Source: Helicoverpa zea
Lineage: Eukaryota; Arthropoda; Insecta; Lepidoptera; Noctuidae
Assembly (NCBI RefSeq): GCF_022581195.2
Contig: NC_061463.1
Coordinates: forward strand, 10,478,001 to 10,542,000
Direction of reading: 5' to 3'
Length of the DNA stretch: 64,000 nucleotides
In this document: piece by piece, positions 45,901 to 58,745 of the stretch
How the letters are laid out: each line of letters begins with the position of its first letter
Position numbering within the stretch: the first letter of the stretch is position 1
Program-made: the position numbers and the translations under genes
Notes under the pieces: generated by a model
What the model was told of the DNA's origin: nothing
Seen by the model: only the letters and a program-made list of their open reading frames with translations
Databases searched by the model: none

Positions 45901-48393
45901 GTTGTCGGGCAGACAAATATATTGTTGGTAAAACTTCATGCCGACTCCTGGAGTGGTTTCCCAACTTTCGCAGTCGTAAGTTGAGCATCCGAAGCTTCTG
46001 AATACGTTATTTTATTTATAACATACTTGGAAAAAGTTTTCGGTTCGGTTTCTTTGGTTATCAGGTATTTTGTGAGTTTTGGGTCCTTGAGTATTTTTTG
46101 TAAATAATATTTTTCGGTTGCGGGAATTAGGATGCTTATTTTTGTGGTATATTCTACTCTATATGCAGAAATCCTGTATATCTAAATTAATTCTTTCTTT
46201 CTTATCTTATAGATCAAAATATTAGAATTATTATAGACTTCACTACATTTACATAAACAATAGATATTTAAACTACCGCAATAAATCTACAACAAAATAT
46301 TTTACACCTATCGAAAAGTTGAATAGTTAAAATATGACCCATTCTATTGACAAAAAAAAACTAGAACATCCCATACATGTGTAGGGTGACAATAAATTAC
46401 AAGGACACAATGAGGACAACGGTAGCATCCCTTTGAATCGAGTACCACTCAAAGGATTAAAATCGATATTCTAAAATCGTTACAATTGATTGGTTTATTT
46501 AAATAGGACTTTATTGAGTGTGCATGATGCGGCTAATGTCCTGTGATTTTGCATGTTAGTGGGTCATAGTAATTCTTGGCATACATTTTAAAGTACGCAG
46601 CTACCAATATTTTTTTTAACATCTGCATAGACTTTGGCACATTACTAGGTGTAATTTTTGGTTGTCTTCGAAATTAGTTCATGCTTTCCGAGATTATTTA
46701 ATTTCGTACAACAGAGCACAATAATTTGCTTTAAAAAATGAAATGAAAAATCTCCTAATTCCTTAATTAATATGTTGCAAAGTGTAACATCTGCACTGAG
46801 GCGTTAAACGCTTAAACTTATTGACATCACTCCAAGCGAAGGCGGAATTCCGTCTCAAAAGGAAAAGTTAAAAAAAAAACACGTTCTTCCTGCAACTCTT
46901 AAAAAGAAGTATAAAAGAACCTCTTCAGGGAAAGTGCATTAAAAATGAGTGCGCGAAACAGGGACGGCGCTCTATTGATACGGTACATCTATCCTTATCG
47001 CACGCTTCTAAGAAAATGGTTTTATGAATGAAAATTACTTTTTTCTCACGCCATTTACTCAGTTCAGGGACGTTAGTTTTGTAGCTCGTTTTCCTACACG
47101 GGAATAGGTGAAAGTTGTCCGGGATTGCCTTCGGAAGTAGGGCATTGCCTTTTAAAAGAAACCGTCTTTTTTTCCTGTTAAGTGATGCTTTCGTTTTTTA
47201 AAGCCAGATAGGTTTGCTAAATATTTAGTTGTGATGCTGTTTTTTTTCTCTGTAGGCAAATGGTTGATCTGATGTCGTGGCCTATGGTCGTAATTTAAGG
47301 CTAGCAGAACAGGTTTACTAACACTTAATGATAAAGGATAAACTGATATGGAATGAAAATCTTATTACAGCCTCTGTGTTACTTTTAATTCAATTTAAAA
47401 AAGTGTTTAAATAACAAATGCATATTAAGTAAGTTCAAAAAATATTTCACACAATAAAACACCTACCTGATGCTATGTATAAAAAATTAATGGCACCTAT
47501 ATTTCAAAAGTTTGTCAACAAAAACTGTCTGACACTGCTGTCTCCGTCAAAGAGTTCGTTTTTTGTTGCTATTAGGCCATTTTATTACAAAATAAACTAT
47601 ATTTTATCTAATTTAGTATTTTATTCCTAAAAATTGTCGTAAAACTTTATCTGATCGTGTTCGAATAAAATGTTATGAGTAATAAAAATTATTAACGTAT
47701 TTTTTTTTTGTATCCGACTTTTTTACAACTTATAGTCATTCTACAACTTTTGTTTTACGTTTTAAAACTCTTTAAATTATATTAATAACGTTTCAAGTCA
47801 TCGTCGTGTGTCTTAGCACATGCAAACGCACCCCTGTTTAAAAAAAAAAACACCTTTGTTACACCACAGATAAAATATAACTAACAATTTTTTACAAGGA
47901 ATAATGCGCATAAATTTATCTATTCATACATTAATAGAAAGGGTTTAATAGCCTATAAATCAGTATTTTAAACAATAGATAGTCAAATTCTGTACAAAAG
48001 GCCCCTTGTGCTTAGACACGAGTTTTTTTTTTTCGTTGCCACAGACCCGTGAAATGTTTGTTTTGTTGTAGTGGCTTTTGCAAAGTTTTTTTTTTATCTA
48101 TAATCTATAGTTACTATGATAATTGCCTATAATAGCGTGCATTGTGCTTTTTTCATTGAGTAAATATTTGAGAACTTGTTAGAATTGTGGGTTTTTGAAA
48201 TGCGTGTAAGTAAGTGTGTTTATTTTTGAATGATGTTTTGGTTTGAAATGGCGTAAGATTGGTTTAGGGTTTCGTAATAATTTAAGCGCCAAATATAACG
48301 GGTCAAAGGTAAGATTTGTCGCTTAAATTAATAAATGAAAAAGGCGCAATTTGCAATTACTATAATTAGATATCTTAAATTCTGATGAATAAA
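39906..48393. other. About 8.5 kb without recognised genes or repeats
   Basis: Mostly AT-rich unique sequence. Small spots: a ggggtac-tta-gtacccc hairpin at 41317-41333; a GC-richer piece at 40610-40700; open frames at 43704-44142 that overlap in different frames; a minus frame at 45399-45614 ending before GTGAGT; and a TATAAAAG word at 46908-46920 with an ATG closely downstream. None is strong enough to call. Confidence 0.4.
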
Positions 48394-48585
48394 TCTATAC
48401 TAATATTATAAAGAGGAAAACTTTGGTTGGTTGTAATGAATAGGCTCAAAAACTACTGGACCGTTTTTAAAAATTCTTCCACCATTCGAAAGCTACATTA
48501 TCCACGAGTAACATAGGCTATATTTTATTCCGGTACGGACAGTAGTTACCACGAGACGCGGGTGAAACCGCGGGAAAACGGCTAG
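48394..48585 (+). mobile_element. Small non-autonomous Helitron, 192 bp
   Basis: Starts TCTATACTAATATTATAAAG after A and ends ccgcgggaaaacggCTAG before T (48586), the exact Helitron boundary pattern. The interior has aaaactactggaccgttttt, gtaacataggctatatttta, ttccggtacgg and gacgcgggtgaaaccgcggg; this last part can fold as the 3' hairpin. No coding. Confidence 0.9.
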
Positions 48586-50389
48586 TCATTGATAATTTAG
48601 ATTTTATTTGCTTCAGGGTTATTTGCAAAACAGTATAAAATATAAAGACTCAATATTTTTAGTAACTATTTTTCAAATTAAACCAAGATTACTCCTAACT
48701 ACCGTCTCAAGACATTCCCACAGACACTACCAAAAGAATATTAAATATTAGGGATGCACAAAAGATAGACAATACCCTATAATTTCAAGATATCGGTTCT
48801 CAAAAAGGGTTAGAACGTCTGTTACAAAAGATCAGACTTCCGGCTCATCGGACATATTGTGGTAGATTTTAATATAACAGATAATAAGAAATGCGATCGT
48901 ATCAGTTTCATTATTAATACTAATATTAATAATAGTACCGTTTTGCGTTTTGTGAATAATATTAGGTGAGCGTTTGAAGGGTTGTATTTGTGAGAGGACT
49001 ATCGAGTTAATTAGAAATTCGTAGTTGATAGTGCTTAATTAAAATAGAATTAAAAAAAGATATGTGAGGTTCTAAGATGTTTCATTGATACCATTCTAGT
49101 TTCGATAGGTAACACTGCTGGTAACGTTACAATTTAGCTTCCTCTAGCGGTCTAACTCGATCGATATTTTTCCAAACGATATTTTCAACTGGTTCCGAAA
49201 ATCGCGTTGAAGTTTCAAGTTCTGGTTTCGAAAACGTATTATTTGACGTGAGAAAAGCAATTTTCAAAAAAGGAACACCAATACAAAACTAAGGACATTA
49301 AAAAAAAAACTAGTGACACAAACTCTTTGGTGACGATAAAACCGTTGTCTCGTCCCACCCCAAACCGAACAGGACAAACCTTCATAATCCATATTAATAC
49401 TAGCAATACATCAACCCCCTGAAAACGTTACAACACAATACCCTTCAAACATAAATAATAAACTAAAAATTATATGCAAATTCACGAACCATAAGTTCCT
49501 ATTGAACTTAACCCTTTCGCTGCGAGAGGGGACAAAAATGTTCATAATTTATTCACGTGAGATAAAGGTCAGGGAACGAGGTCGCATTCAAAATTGTACT
49601 ACAACCGTGATCAGACGTGTTTCTTAATATATTTAGTTTTTAGATTTTTTAGTAATTCAACAAAATTTAAAAAAAAACGAGTGTCAAAGTTTTCAGGTGT
49701 GTTGTGCGCCTGCGTGTTAAAAATGGCGGGTGATCAAAGTGCCAATGGTTTCTAGAGTCGAATTTTTCAAATTTCATTTGAGATTTTCTAAGGTAATTTC
49801 ATTTTGTTCTATTTGTGTTATAATAATGTAATTTTATTGGTTAATGTTTGCTTCCTTTTTATATTTAAAGTACAATTACAAGCCTCCATTATCGTTTATT
49901 AAGTTACATTGTTATTTATCTACAACTCCTTACAAAACAGTCCATAATTTATGATCCTAACTAATCCATTCTATTTTAAAGGTTTTTCTTATCTACCCAT
50001 CTAAAAAGCCGTTTTAAAAACTCAGCCTGATTGTTTTATGCGCGTCGGAAGTCAGTAAAAATGTAAAATAAGAATAGTAAGAGCATTACTTCGTTAAACA
50101 AGATACTTTTAATTAATAAAGTAAGGAGAAATTTATAGTTACTCAATATTCGATGGCTATCTTGAAATTCACTATCTTTACAGTGATGGTATCTATTAAA
50201 AAGTATCGCCTTTTTACGTCGAATAAATAATGGTAACACCGTCTAAGTTGTAGTGTTTGTAGAAATATTTATTGAGCGGAAAGTTGGCTGTCTTCTTTTA
50301 AAGGGTTAACTTCTTGTTGAGTGTTATAGCTATTTTTCTTTTGCTTGGTTGCTAATGTCGCCATTTTGAATTGACATAGGTATCACATT
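48586..50389. other. Unassigned AT-rich DNA
   Basis: No gene recognised. Near 49720 an aaaaATGGCGGG start context gives only about ten codons before a stop. Confidence 0.4.
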
Positions 50390-50442
50390 ACATCCTTGGA
50401 AGCTGACCTCTACACAGTTGGGCAGATGATGACAATTATGAT
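50390..50442 (+). repeat. Family A 3' end fragment
   Basis: tggaagctgacctctacaca followed by gttgggcagatgatgacaat matches the last part of family A (compare 7150-7195), including the start of its gatgatgat tail. The 87-codon frame that starts inside it is not a gene. Confidence 0.6.
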
Positions 50443-53400
50443 TAGATATGCCAGTACAAATAATTATGTACCTAGGTATTATTATTCCTTGACTTCGATA
50501 TTCAAGTCCTTTATTGTCTTAATTTCAAAACCAATAAGAATCAAACGGATTTTTAACACCAATTTAAATCGATCTCGCACTGTAAACTCACGTGAAAATA
50601 ACTTTCAAAAATTATACGAACTAACAAGCCATACAAAAGAGGGTTATATTCCTACCTAACCCTTAAAAAACTAAACACATACATAACTCAATCGATTCTA
50701 AGAATCGAGACAACTCGAGTGCTTTCATAAATTGATATAAACAATATCCTAATGGAAACTGTTACTTGATATATTTGTCAATACATTTACCATAGCTTCC
50801 ATGACTCCTATGTACAAGAGAAATATGTCCAAATTGCAAACCCGAGACATTGGGCATGGGGACTTCATCATCGAAAACTGAACCGTGTTTGTAAAGCGTT
50901 AGGGTGTATTTTTCTTTGGGGTTTGTGAGTGACTTAAGGCCGTTTTGTGAAATTGTAAGTCTATACTGTTTGCACATGTTTGATCGATTGACAACATGGG
51001 GGTGGGGTTTGCCATAATAATATTACCCCCGAATCCAGTAGGCCACATTTTAGTTCGCTTGTACCCGGTATTTGAAGAATTAGGAATTTTCCATCTAACA
51101 CAACCTCTTTGTAATAGTTTTTTTTGGTATTAAAACTCTTTTTAATTAACTTTAAGTCACTTCGGGCTTGTACCGACGGACGTCGCGTGTGCGTCATTCT
51201 TTAATTCAAGATGGCTTCGTTAAAAAACAAGAATCGACAATTAAGATGCGATAATATTGCGATGTTAGAGATAAAAACGATAGTAAAATACAAAGTATCC
51301 AATAAGTTATCTCTTAAATTAAGCTCTAAGTTATCTCTTAAATCATTATTAACAATAAGCTTAATTAACTTACAGCAATGAAAAGAATCAAATGACCACG
51401 AAACATGGTTCCTGTCATAGACAATTAAGTTTTAACAACCAACTATTTAACATGATGAGCAATAAATACTCAAAGTAAAATAAAAAGGCTTTCAAAATTC
51501 GATTTTCGAAGTTTTCGATAATTGTCGGTAGCGATCATAGTCGATTAAACAACTTCTTTATTAGGCATCTTTTAAATACAAACAACAAAATAAAATTTTA
51601 TGATCCTACCACTTCACCGGTAAATAAATAACTATGCGTTCGATTCCTCGTTTGGTCATGCTATAAATTAACCGGGACGTGTAAAAAATACTGACGTTGA
51701 GTTGTTTTAAAATAATTAAATAGTCTTACCATGTTCTCACACTGAACAGTCGAAGGCTTTGATCAATATTTTTAAGTAATTGGCTGCGACAAGTAAATGT
51801 CGCGAAAAAGGTCGCGGCAGAAAACTTATTACCAATTCATTGCAGACTGAATTTGAAATGATTCACTGGAGAAATGTCGGGCATAGTTACATCAAAGACA
51901 ACCTATCATTTTTTTTAATACCAACCTTTTTATTTAAAAAAAGTCTGACAGCTATGGTCATAATAACCGTATTTTACCGACGCAAAAGAAGGAGTTCCCA
52001 TTACAACTACGCGTTGTCATCGTAGGGTTAATTTGTTCGATGACTGTTAAGATAATTTTAAGAGCAAAATATCTCGCTTGTTTAATTTTCAGATGATTGC
52101 CATTTATAAATGGGCTATTAAATTTAAAAACAGTAATAATATTGTTGATTATAGCTTAATCAGAAATAAGTGTACTTAATTATTATTATTACAAGTTATT
52201 AAGTATGTTTGTTTATGTAATATTGACCTTTTGTATATTTAGTTACGTACTTAAGTTAAGCTAACGATAGAGGTAATAAAGTATAATTAACTTTTATGAT
52301 ACTTGAAGTAATGTGATACAATGCAGTTTCCTCTGTACCTATTATAATTAGATTTTACACACATTTGAATAGGCAGTAAAACAATCTACCAGTATTTTGA
52401 ATATTAAATGTACTTACATTATAATATGTCTAAAAGCATATTGATAAGGGAACAAAAATTCTCCGAGTGTGTTTAGATTAATCAAATATTGCGTTTTTTC
52501 TATAAGCAAACTTTGGCTAATATATAGATAAATATTGTGTTACATGTTACCTGTGCAAGAATCAATTATCACTCACTGTCTTTGCTAAAAATCAAAACGT
52601 GGTAACCAGCAAAAAAAAAATTCAAATTCCGAATGCCAAAAAAAAAAAAGTTGACAGTTCAAAAATCGTGCAAAGCCGTTGGTTTACAAAGGAGTTAGCC
52701 CTATCGATTTTGTCCTCAACCCTACTCATATGTATATATTATGTATATAGGTACATGCGTCGGAGGGTCGTAAGGTACGGGGGTGGAACCAACTATCGGC
52801 TATACGTACGGTAGGTATATAAATTATATGTCGTTCACCCCATCAATAGTATAATGTATGGAGATTCGATATTATTTTGTGATAGGTTTTCCGTTCGATT
52901 TTGCTTTGTAAGTAGGTTGTTTAGATGGAAATAAAGTTGCCGTGTTTTATTCAGGAATAGAGTAAACATTGTGTTGCCGTGTAATTTATCATTCAACGAC
53001 AAGGTTTTGATTCATAATAGAATTTTTATACTAAAATTCAGTTACGAACCGGATACAAAAAATGTACCACGTAATTGAAAATAAGACTCAAAATACTTTT
53101 CTTTCTCTTAAAAATTGTATTATTTACGTTCTAAAGTAAGTCACTATATCAAACATAATTGAGAACAGGGCTGTTAGCACCAACTTAATAGGTACGTTAA
53201 ACGTTTGACGGCTTAATAAGCATGTTCCGGAGTATTTAAAAGAAATAACTTTATACGGAAACGCTCAGGAAACATTCAAAAGGATACCATGTGACTAAAT
53301 TATTTGTAATTTGTCTCTGCAGAACTATGAAAACGGTTATTAAATAAAATGTGGGATAACTTACTACGGCTACCGTGTTTTAAATATAATGAATAAAAAA

Positions 53401-55274
53401 CAAAAACAATCATAATTAAAAGCAAATATCAGGCTCAAAACTTACTTTAGCTTCCGATATTTAAAACGCTTATTAAATCTTAGAATGCTTTCAGACTCTT
53501 TACGCAGACTAAAAACTAAATTTTCCACCGCTTTCCCATAAACAAAAGACCATCTATAAAACCTTTCACTAAATCGGATATCTGTCAGTTGCAAATTACC
53601 TCAGCGCAAAGCCGGGACGCGTCACTAGTTAATATTTATACGTGATTATCTCTGCGTGGATTTTTTATATTGCTTTTTTTAACGAACTGAGCGGATTTGG
53701 TAGTTGGATAGATGTGGCATAAGGTTTTGTATGTATTTAGGGAGATTGATGGATAGATCTGTATGTTTTTGTGTGCAGGCAGTAAAAATCCAATTCTAGA
53801 AAGGAAAACAATCAAAAGTTAGATAATGAATTTAGCCAATCATTTCTTTTAAATTAATTGTTTAATTGAATTTGTGTACTTCGAACTCTTTCTGTTGCTT
53901 TCTTTACCTATTTCTTATTGGTAGGTTGGTATTCTTATTAGAAAAGAATAACATTTGATTCGAAATTAACAATGAAATCCCAATATAACAAGCTGTAGTC
54001 ATAATTCAAATAAATGATTTAACTACTTTAGCCAATACTTGAAGCAAGGATCAAGTTTCGCGAAGTCATACGGAACTCCTATGTAGCTACGTACGCAAAG
54101 TTCTATTTTAATTACAGTTCCAAAAAGCGAATTTACTAACTCATATTTTATCCCCATTTGAATCAAAAATCGAATTACAAAAAATCGTACAGCAATGCGA
54201 ATGATTATGATAACGACCAAAAAAACATCAGTGAAGACAACAAGTATTCTACTTGTATTCCGTCATTGAAACCCATTTATAATTCCCATATAGGTAGACA
54301 AAGTCGCGCTCAAAGCCCAGTCATCAATAAAAAATATAACTAATAAAGTCATCTACTACTCTTAACTATCAAAACCCGGTTTTACAACAAGAAAATGTCA
54401 CTTGCATTAATATGACAAGGTTCTAGTCCCGCCTACGTACCATCATCCATGACATTTCGTCATTGTACCGTCAATTTTGACAGGAGTCACGCCTCTCTGT
54501 CATTTTGAATGCTCAATTAGTCAAAATAGTTGTCTATTAGGCGTACCGGTAGTCTATGATCTGTTGGGTACGAATTAAATTAACTTGCCGGTTCCACTTG
54601 GATGGCTATGCTACTTTAAAAAAATATTCATGATAGGTACATGTGAGAAGAGGATCATGTCTGTACAACATTATTTTATTAGATATACTCGTACAGTAGT
54701 CTTATAGTCGTTGGTTTAGTATGAAAATGTACTACGTTCGTTTCATAGCATTTCGTATAATTTTTTCACGATAGTGAAGCAAAAGTATGAACTCTGAACG
54801 GAACCGTAAGTCCGTAGAATATACAATAGGTAAATTTAAAAAAAAAACAGTAAAAGGTAAAAGTAGAGATTGAAAATCTCTAAATCCGCTGTCATCTTAA
54901 TATCCTGTTTAAAATAATAATTATGAAAACAATACGCAAACGATTGATTCGTCGAAGTCCCAATCAAAATTATAAAAACGTATTAAAACGTATTCATTGT
55001 AGTGTAGAGGCATCAAGGCTCATCAGTATTTAAAATAGGTAATCATAAATAATTTGAAATTTAGTTAAGTTTTAAACTTGCGAACACATTTTTAATTACG
55101 CGGTATCGTTGCGCCGATTAGGTGAGGTTACCGGCAAAACTTTCCCGAGCTTAAGTAAATTGAGAAATCAAAAGCTAAACCCGCACGTTTAGGCATTTCC
55201 ATATAAAATATCTCAAAAATATTTTAATTTCACCTTAAATAATATTAATTTCATAACTACTGAAAAATTCTTAC
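50443..55274. other. Unassigned AT-rich DNA
   Basis: No gene or dated repeat could be supported. Notable small items: the word aagttatctcttaaat occurs twice at 51304 and 51331; a B-box-like gttcgattcc near 51637 stands alone; poly-A runs at 52610-52650; minus frames at 50762-51197 overlap in different frames and have no domain. Confidence 0.4.
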
Positions 55275-55344
55275 CTCATCGGCGACCCGCAAAGTTTTCA
55301 AGTCAAATTTTACCGCGGCGCGACTTGAAAAAAATTTTTTGTCA
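55275..55344 (-). promoter_or_regulatory. Candidate minus-strand 5' exon, 70 bp
   Basis: On the minus strand a T-rich tract ending ttttattttattttcag precedes 55344, and the segment ends gccgATGAG before GTAAGA at 55274-55269. Both flanks thus resemble splice sites, and the exon is CpG-rich (tcgcgccgcgg, gcgggtcgccg). The only in-exon ATG stands five bases before the donor (phase 2), so it would be mostly untranslated. No partner exon is known. The support is good for a splice-site pair but not for expression. Confidence 0.3.
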
Positions 55345-55502
55345 CTGAAAATAAAATAAAAAAATTAATAGACAACAAAAAATAAATTAAGGAAAAACCG
55401 CGTCACTCAAAAATCGAACACTAGTCAAATAAAAAAATAAAATGCAAAGACAAATTTGGAAGAGACGCGTCCCGAAGGAAATTTGAGAAAATCGTCGTCT
55501 CT

Positions 55503-55580
55503 ATGCGGCGTACGGTGAGCGAATGTCCCGTTCAAACTACGCTACAATTTCCTCGGCGAAAACCGAATCGACTGCGCTGT
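55503..55580 (+). CDS. Candidate plus-strand first exon in CpG-rich patch
   Basis: An ATG at 55503 opens MRRTVSECPVQTTLQFPRRK and runs to a consensus donor GTAAGT at 55581 (after gactgcgctgt), leaving phase 0. An earlier donor-like GTGAGC lies at 55515. The frame continues to 55796 if unspliced (97 codons), Arg/Pro-rich without a domain. It lies about 160 bp from the divergent candidate exon at 55275-55344, so the patch could be a bidirectional promoter. Speculative. Confidence 0.2.
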
Positions 55581-55799
55581 GTAAGTATAGGGAAGGGTGG
55601 TTTTTCCTTCGAATTTCATAAGTATCTACCTTTCTTTATATCTAAGCGCAAGAACTACGCTCACCCCTTGAGAATACCTCGTGAGACTCGATCGCGGATC
55701 CACTTCAATCTCGCACTAACAGAATCACGCCTGCCAAACCAAATTGACATCTGTCACTCTAACAATAAGAGTCTGGTTCGAATGTACGTACAATAGTGA

Positions 55800-57982
55800 T
55801 GTGCCCTTACATCATAGTTGGACTTTCTAGTAAGGCAACGGTAACATAGATAAAATGTATTGGGTGGTGAATAGAAATATATTTATGTATGTAGATTCGT
55901 GTGTTCGAGAGTAAGATATGGTGTGGGCTTCGTTTCACGTATGACTGTGAAGCTATACGTAGGTAGACGGCGCTTGGTTAAAATGTGAATTTTGATACGA
56001 GGATACGACTCGCAATTTGTCACAATATGAGATATCATATCGGGTAAGCAATATCGTTTAGACGATTTCCTTTTGTACATCAATTCTTTTGTCTGTTAGG
56101 TATTTCATGAAGAAATAAATGAGGTCGCCTTTATTATTTTTGTTATGATAAAAATATAAAGGTAACATCACAGAAGAGGTTCAATAGAACTAATGAGCGG
56201 AAAATTATTAACCATCGAACGTGTTAATTTTTACGCCCAAAGGGTAGCCCGTCATGCATAAAATTATACGCTAAAATAAGTTTTACGGTTAAACGATAAT
56301 GGGGGATACGAAAATTCGGTTCAAAGTGACACCATCGGTTTATCAAATCGAGAAGCAATCGATTTTCAGGTCCGACGCTCGAGCACTCGCCTGATGCAAT
56401 GACACACATTTAAAAACTCTTAAATAAATGCGAAATGATTCAGCAAGCAACAAGTTTCATTCATTCACGGGAAAACGAGAAGGCAATCCAATTAGAAAGG
56501 GAAAGAGAGGAATTTAAAAAGTGAACGCCCGGAAAGTTAGGCGGGAAAGCTCCGTGCTAATAACCTGTTGCTTCCGCCGCTAAATTAAATATCAGAGCGG
56601 ACCGCGCTTAACCAAAACATCGACATCGATACAATTTGCCAAGACAACTAACCGTCCCTACTACACTATGGAATTTCAGCAGTGCCTCGACGACAAAAAA
56701 CACCCCAGTGATCGATATACCTCACCTTATTCGTCTTGATACACAGCAGTCTATACTTAGAAATTGCTTACATTTATCATTTTACTATTCATAAGCCACC
56801 CCGTCGCCGTTTGAGTATTATCTTGGAAATATCGATAAAGCTCACTTGATGCGGCTGACACCCCTACGCTTGCTTGACAAGGGGTGAAAAAGAGACAGAA
56901 CGCTCCAAAACTCGATGTGAGACGAAGAAAGAAGATAGTACCGCGACGAGATAAGTGTTCTAATTTATACTCAAATTGCGAACGTCGTCACAAGAACCAC
57001 GTGCTAAATAACTTATTCAAATTCAGAATGCCTTAAGTGCTTTATTTTTGGCATTGATATTGAACTTTAGTGCGAGCTGCGAAGGTTGAAATTAAGTATT
57101 GATATCAATTTAAAAAATATTGTGTTAGAATTTTTCATTTTTGAAAAGCGAATCTCTATCTACGAGAGTAGCGAGATGGATTTTCATTCTTAATGTTCTC
57201 AGGATTGGGTTGTTTTTCCTTTGTTGGAAAAGTTTGCAAATTAATACGTAAGATTTTAAAAGAAAGACTGTGCATACTAACTAGGGCTGTGTCAAGGTTA
57301 AATTGGTGTTTTATTAGTAAGTCGGTTAGTGGGTTAAATGTTACATTTAGGGGTGATTTCGGAGTTACGATGCCGTGATTATGTAATTTACGTTTTGTAT
57401 TTGATTAATTTTATAGCATTTGATAGCTTTTTGATTAGTAGAGGTACATTTGTGAGGCAATAAAATGGCGGATGGGGTAGATGGCAGTTATTCATGAAAT
57501 TTTATAGGTAAAGTCATGAGTCGCTGTGATTAATTGGCTATGAATGGAATTAAAATTATGGCTGTAACTGTATGTAATGGCTTTGGTTATTTCCACAACC
57601 ATGAGCTTGTTGAGCTATCATTTATTCTTTGTAAGTGTTCAGTAAAATACCAACTTATGGGAAACTGTCTGGATATAAATCCACTACTATACAATGTCCT
57701 GATATAGGTAAACATTTATTCTGAAAGTTAGAAATATTTCAATGAAACAGAACCATTTTAAGATCAACAAATTTTCATTTACAACAGTGAAAACAAACAC
57801 TGAAAATCACTACCACATTTAAATCAATAGCGTATCTCAAAATACCGACACGGACTACCAGTTTTTTTTAGTAAATTTTTGACACTTGTCATGTCTGACG
57901 CATCAAAATGAGATAGGGGTAACTTCACCCCCACGCTACCCCTTGCCAAGTACATTCGCCTTTTCTTTATATTTTGCAGTAT
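55800..57982. other. Unassigned, repeat-poor DNA, GC-balanced at 56160-56660
   Basis: No gene recognised and no repeat boundary seen. 56160-56660 is less AT-rich than the surroundings and holds words such as aaccatcgaacgtgttaatt and aaagttaggcgggaaagctc, as expected of regulatory DNA. 57900-57960 is a small GC-rich spot (acgctaccccttgcc) of unknown nature. Confidence 0.35.
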
Positions 57983-58405
57983 GTGCTTTATTCTTTGGGG
58001 GCGAACATTTTGACAGTAACACAAAATACGTTTAAATAAAAAGGAACTAAAACTTCTAAGGCTAGTTTTGTATGTATTTTTTTTCTATTTTTGCTTAGAA
58101 ATTATCATTTTATCATCCCGAGGTTTTCGTGGAAACTACTGCCCGTACCGGGATAAATTATGGCCTATCTTGCTTGGTAGAAGTGCGTGTAGCTTTCAAA
58201 CAATTAAAGAATTTCAAATCGTTTCAGTAGTTTTGGAGCCTATTTTATATTATATAGTAGATATAGATATAGACTACGTGCTTTATTGTTTAAGGGCGAA
58301 CATTTCGATAGAAAAATAAAACGAAGTCAAAATAAGAGGTAAAACCTCTATGACTAGTTTCGTATGTAGTTTTCTTTTTTTTCTTATTTTTGCTTAGAAA
58401 TTATC
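57983..58405. repeat. Direct repeat of about 125 bp flanking an inverted Helitron remnant
   Basis: 57983-58106 and 58278-58405 are parallel. Both begin gtgctttatt and share gggcgaacatt, a(t/g)aaaac.tct..g.ctagttt, gtatgta and tttttgcttagaaattatc. Divergence is moderate with small indels. The sequence between them (58107-58277) is Helitron-like on the minus strand. Confidence 0.7.
58107..58277 (-). mobile_element. Degraded small Helitron on minus strand
   Basis: On the minus strand it reads tctatatctatatctactat, aggctccaaaactactgaaa, ttgaaagctac, ggataaattatgg-like and tcccggtacgggcagtagtt, the same order as at 48394-48585. The 3' CTAG is not seen at the expected place. Confidence 0.55.
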
Positions 58406-58624
58406 TTTTATGAATGGCAAATTTTCCCCCATCTATTCATATTTTTGCTTTGTTGAGATTCTGCGTTCATTAGTAGGTTTCACAGTTTTTTTCTCATTTT
58501 AATTGTGGCTAGCGTTTTATTGTTGGAAAAAGTAAAGAGTTAGAAGCTATCTGTTTATGTTATAAACACCCTCGAGCTTCAATTTATATAAATAATTCAA
58601 ACAAACAAACATTATATTTATTTT

Positions 58625-58745
58625 TTCGTATCCCAAAGGCTCCAAAAATACTGAACAAATTTGCAAAATTCTTTCACTCATGGAAAGCCACATTATTCAG
58701 TTTCAAAGACAGACAAAAAGAGTAGTTCATAGTTTTTACTTTTTA
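58625..58745 (+). repeat. Helitron-like fragment
   Basis: ggctccaaaaatactgaaca, tgcaaaattctttcactcat, ggaaagccacattattcag and agtagttcatag follow the Helitron order, but both termini are missing. Confidence 0.5.

Noticed and set aside
46905..47030. TATAAAAG word followed by an ATG opening a 28-codon frame (MSARNRDGALLIRYIYPYRT)
   Set aside because: The ATG is only about 28 bases after the TATA word, leaving almost no leader, and the frame is short without a donor. Chance is likely.
49700..49760. aaaaATGGCGGG start context preceded by tttcag
   Set aside because: Only about ten codons before a stop and no donor.
51630..51660. gttcgattcc word resembling a tRNA or SINE B box
   Set aside because: Isolated; flanks do not match the SINE at 62060 or a tRNA fold.
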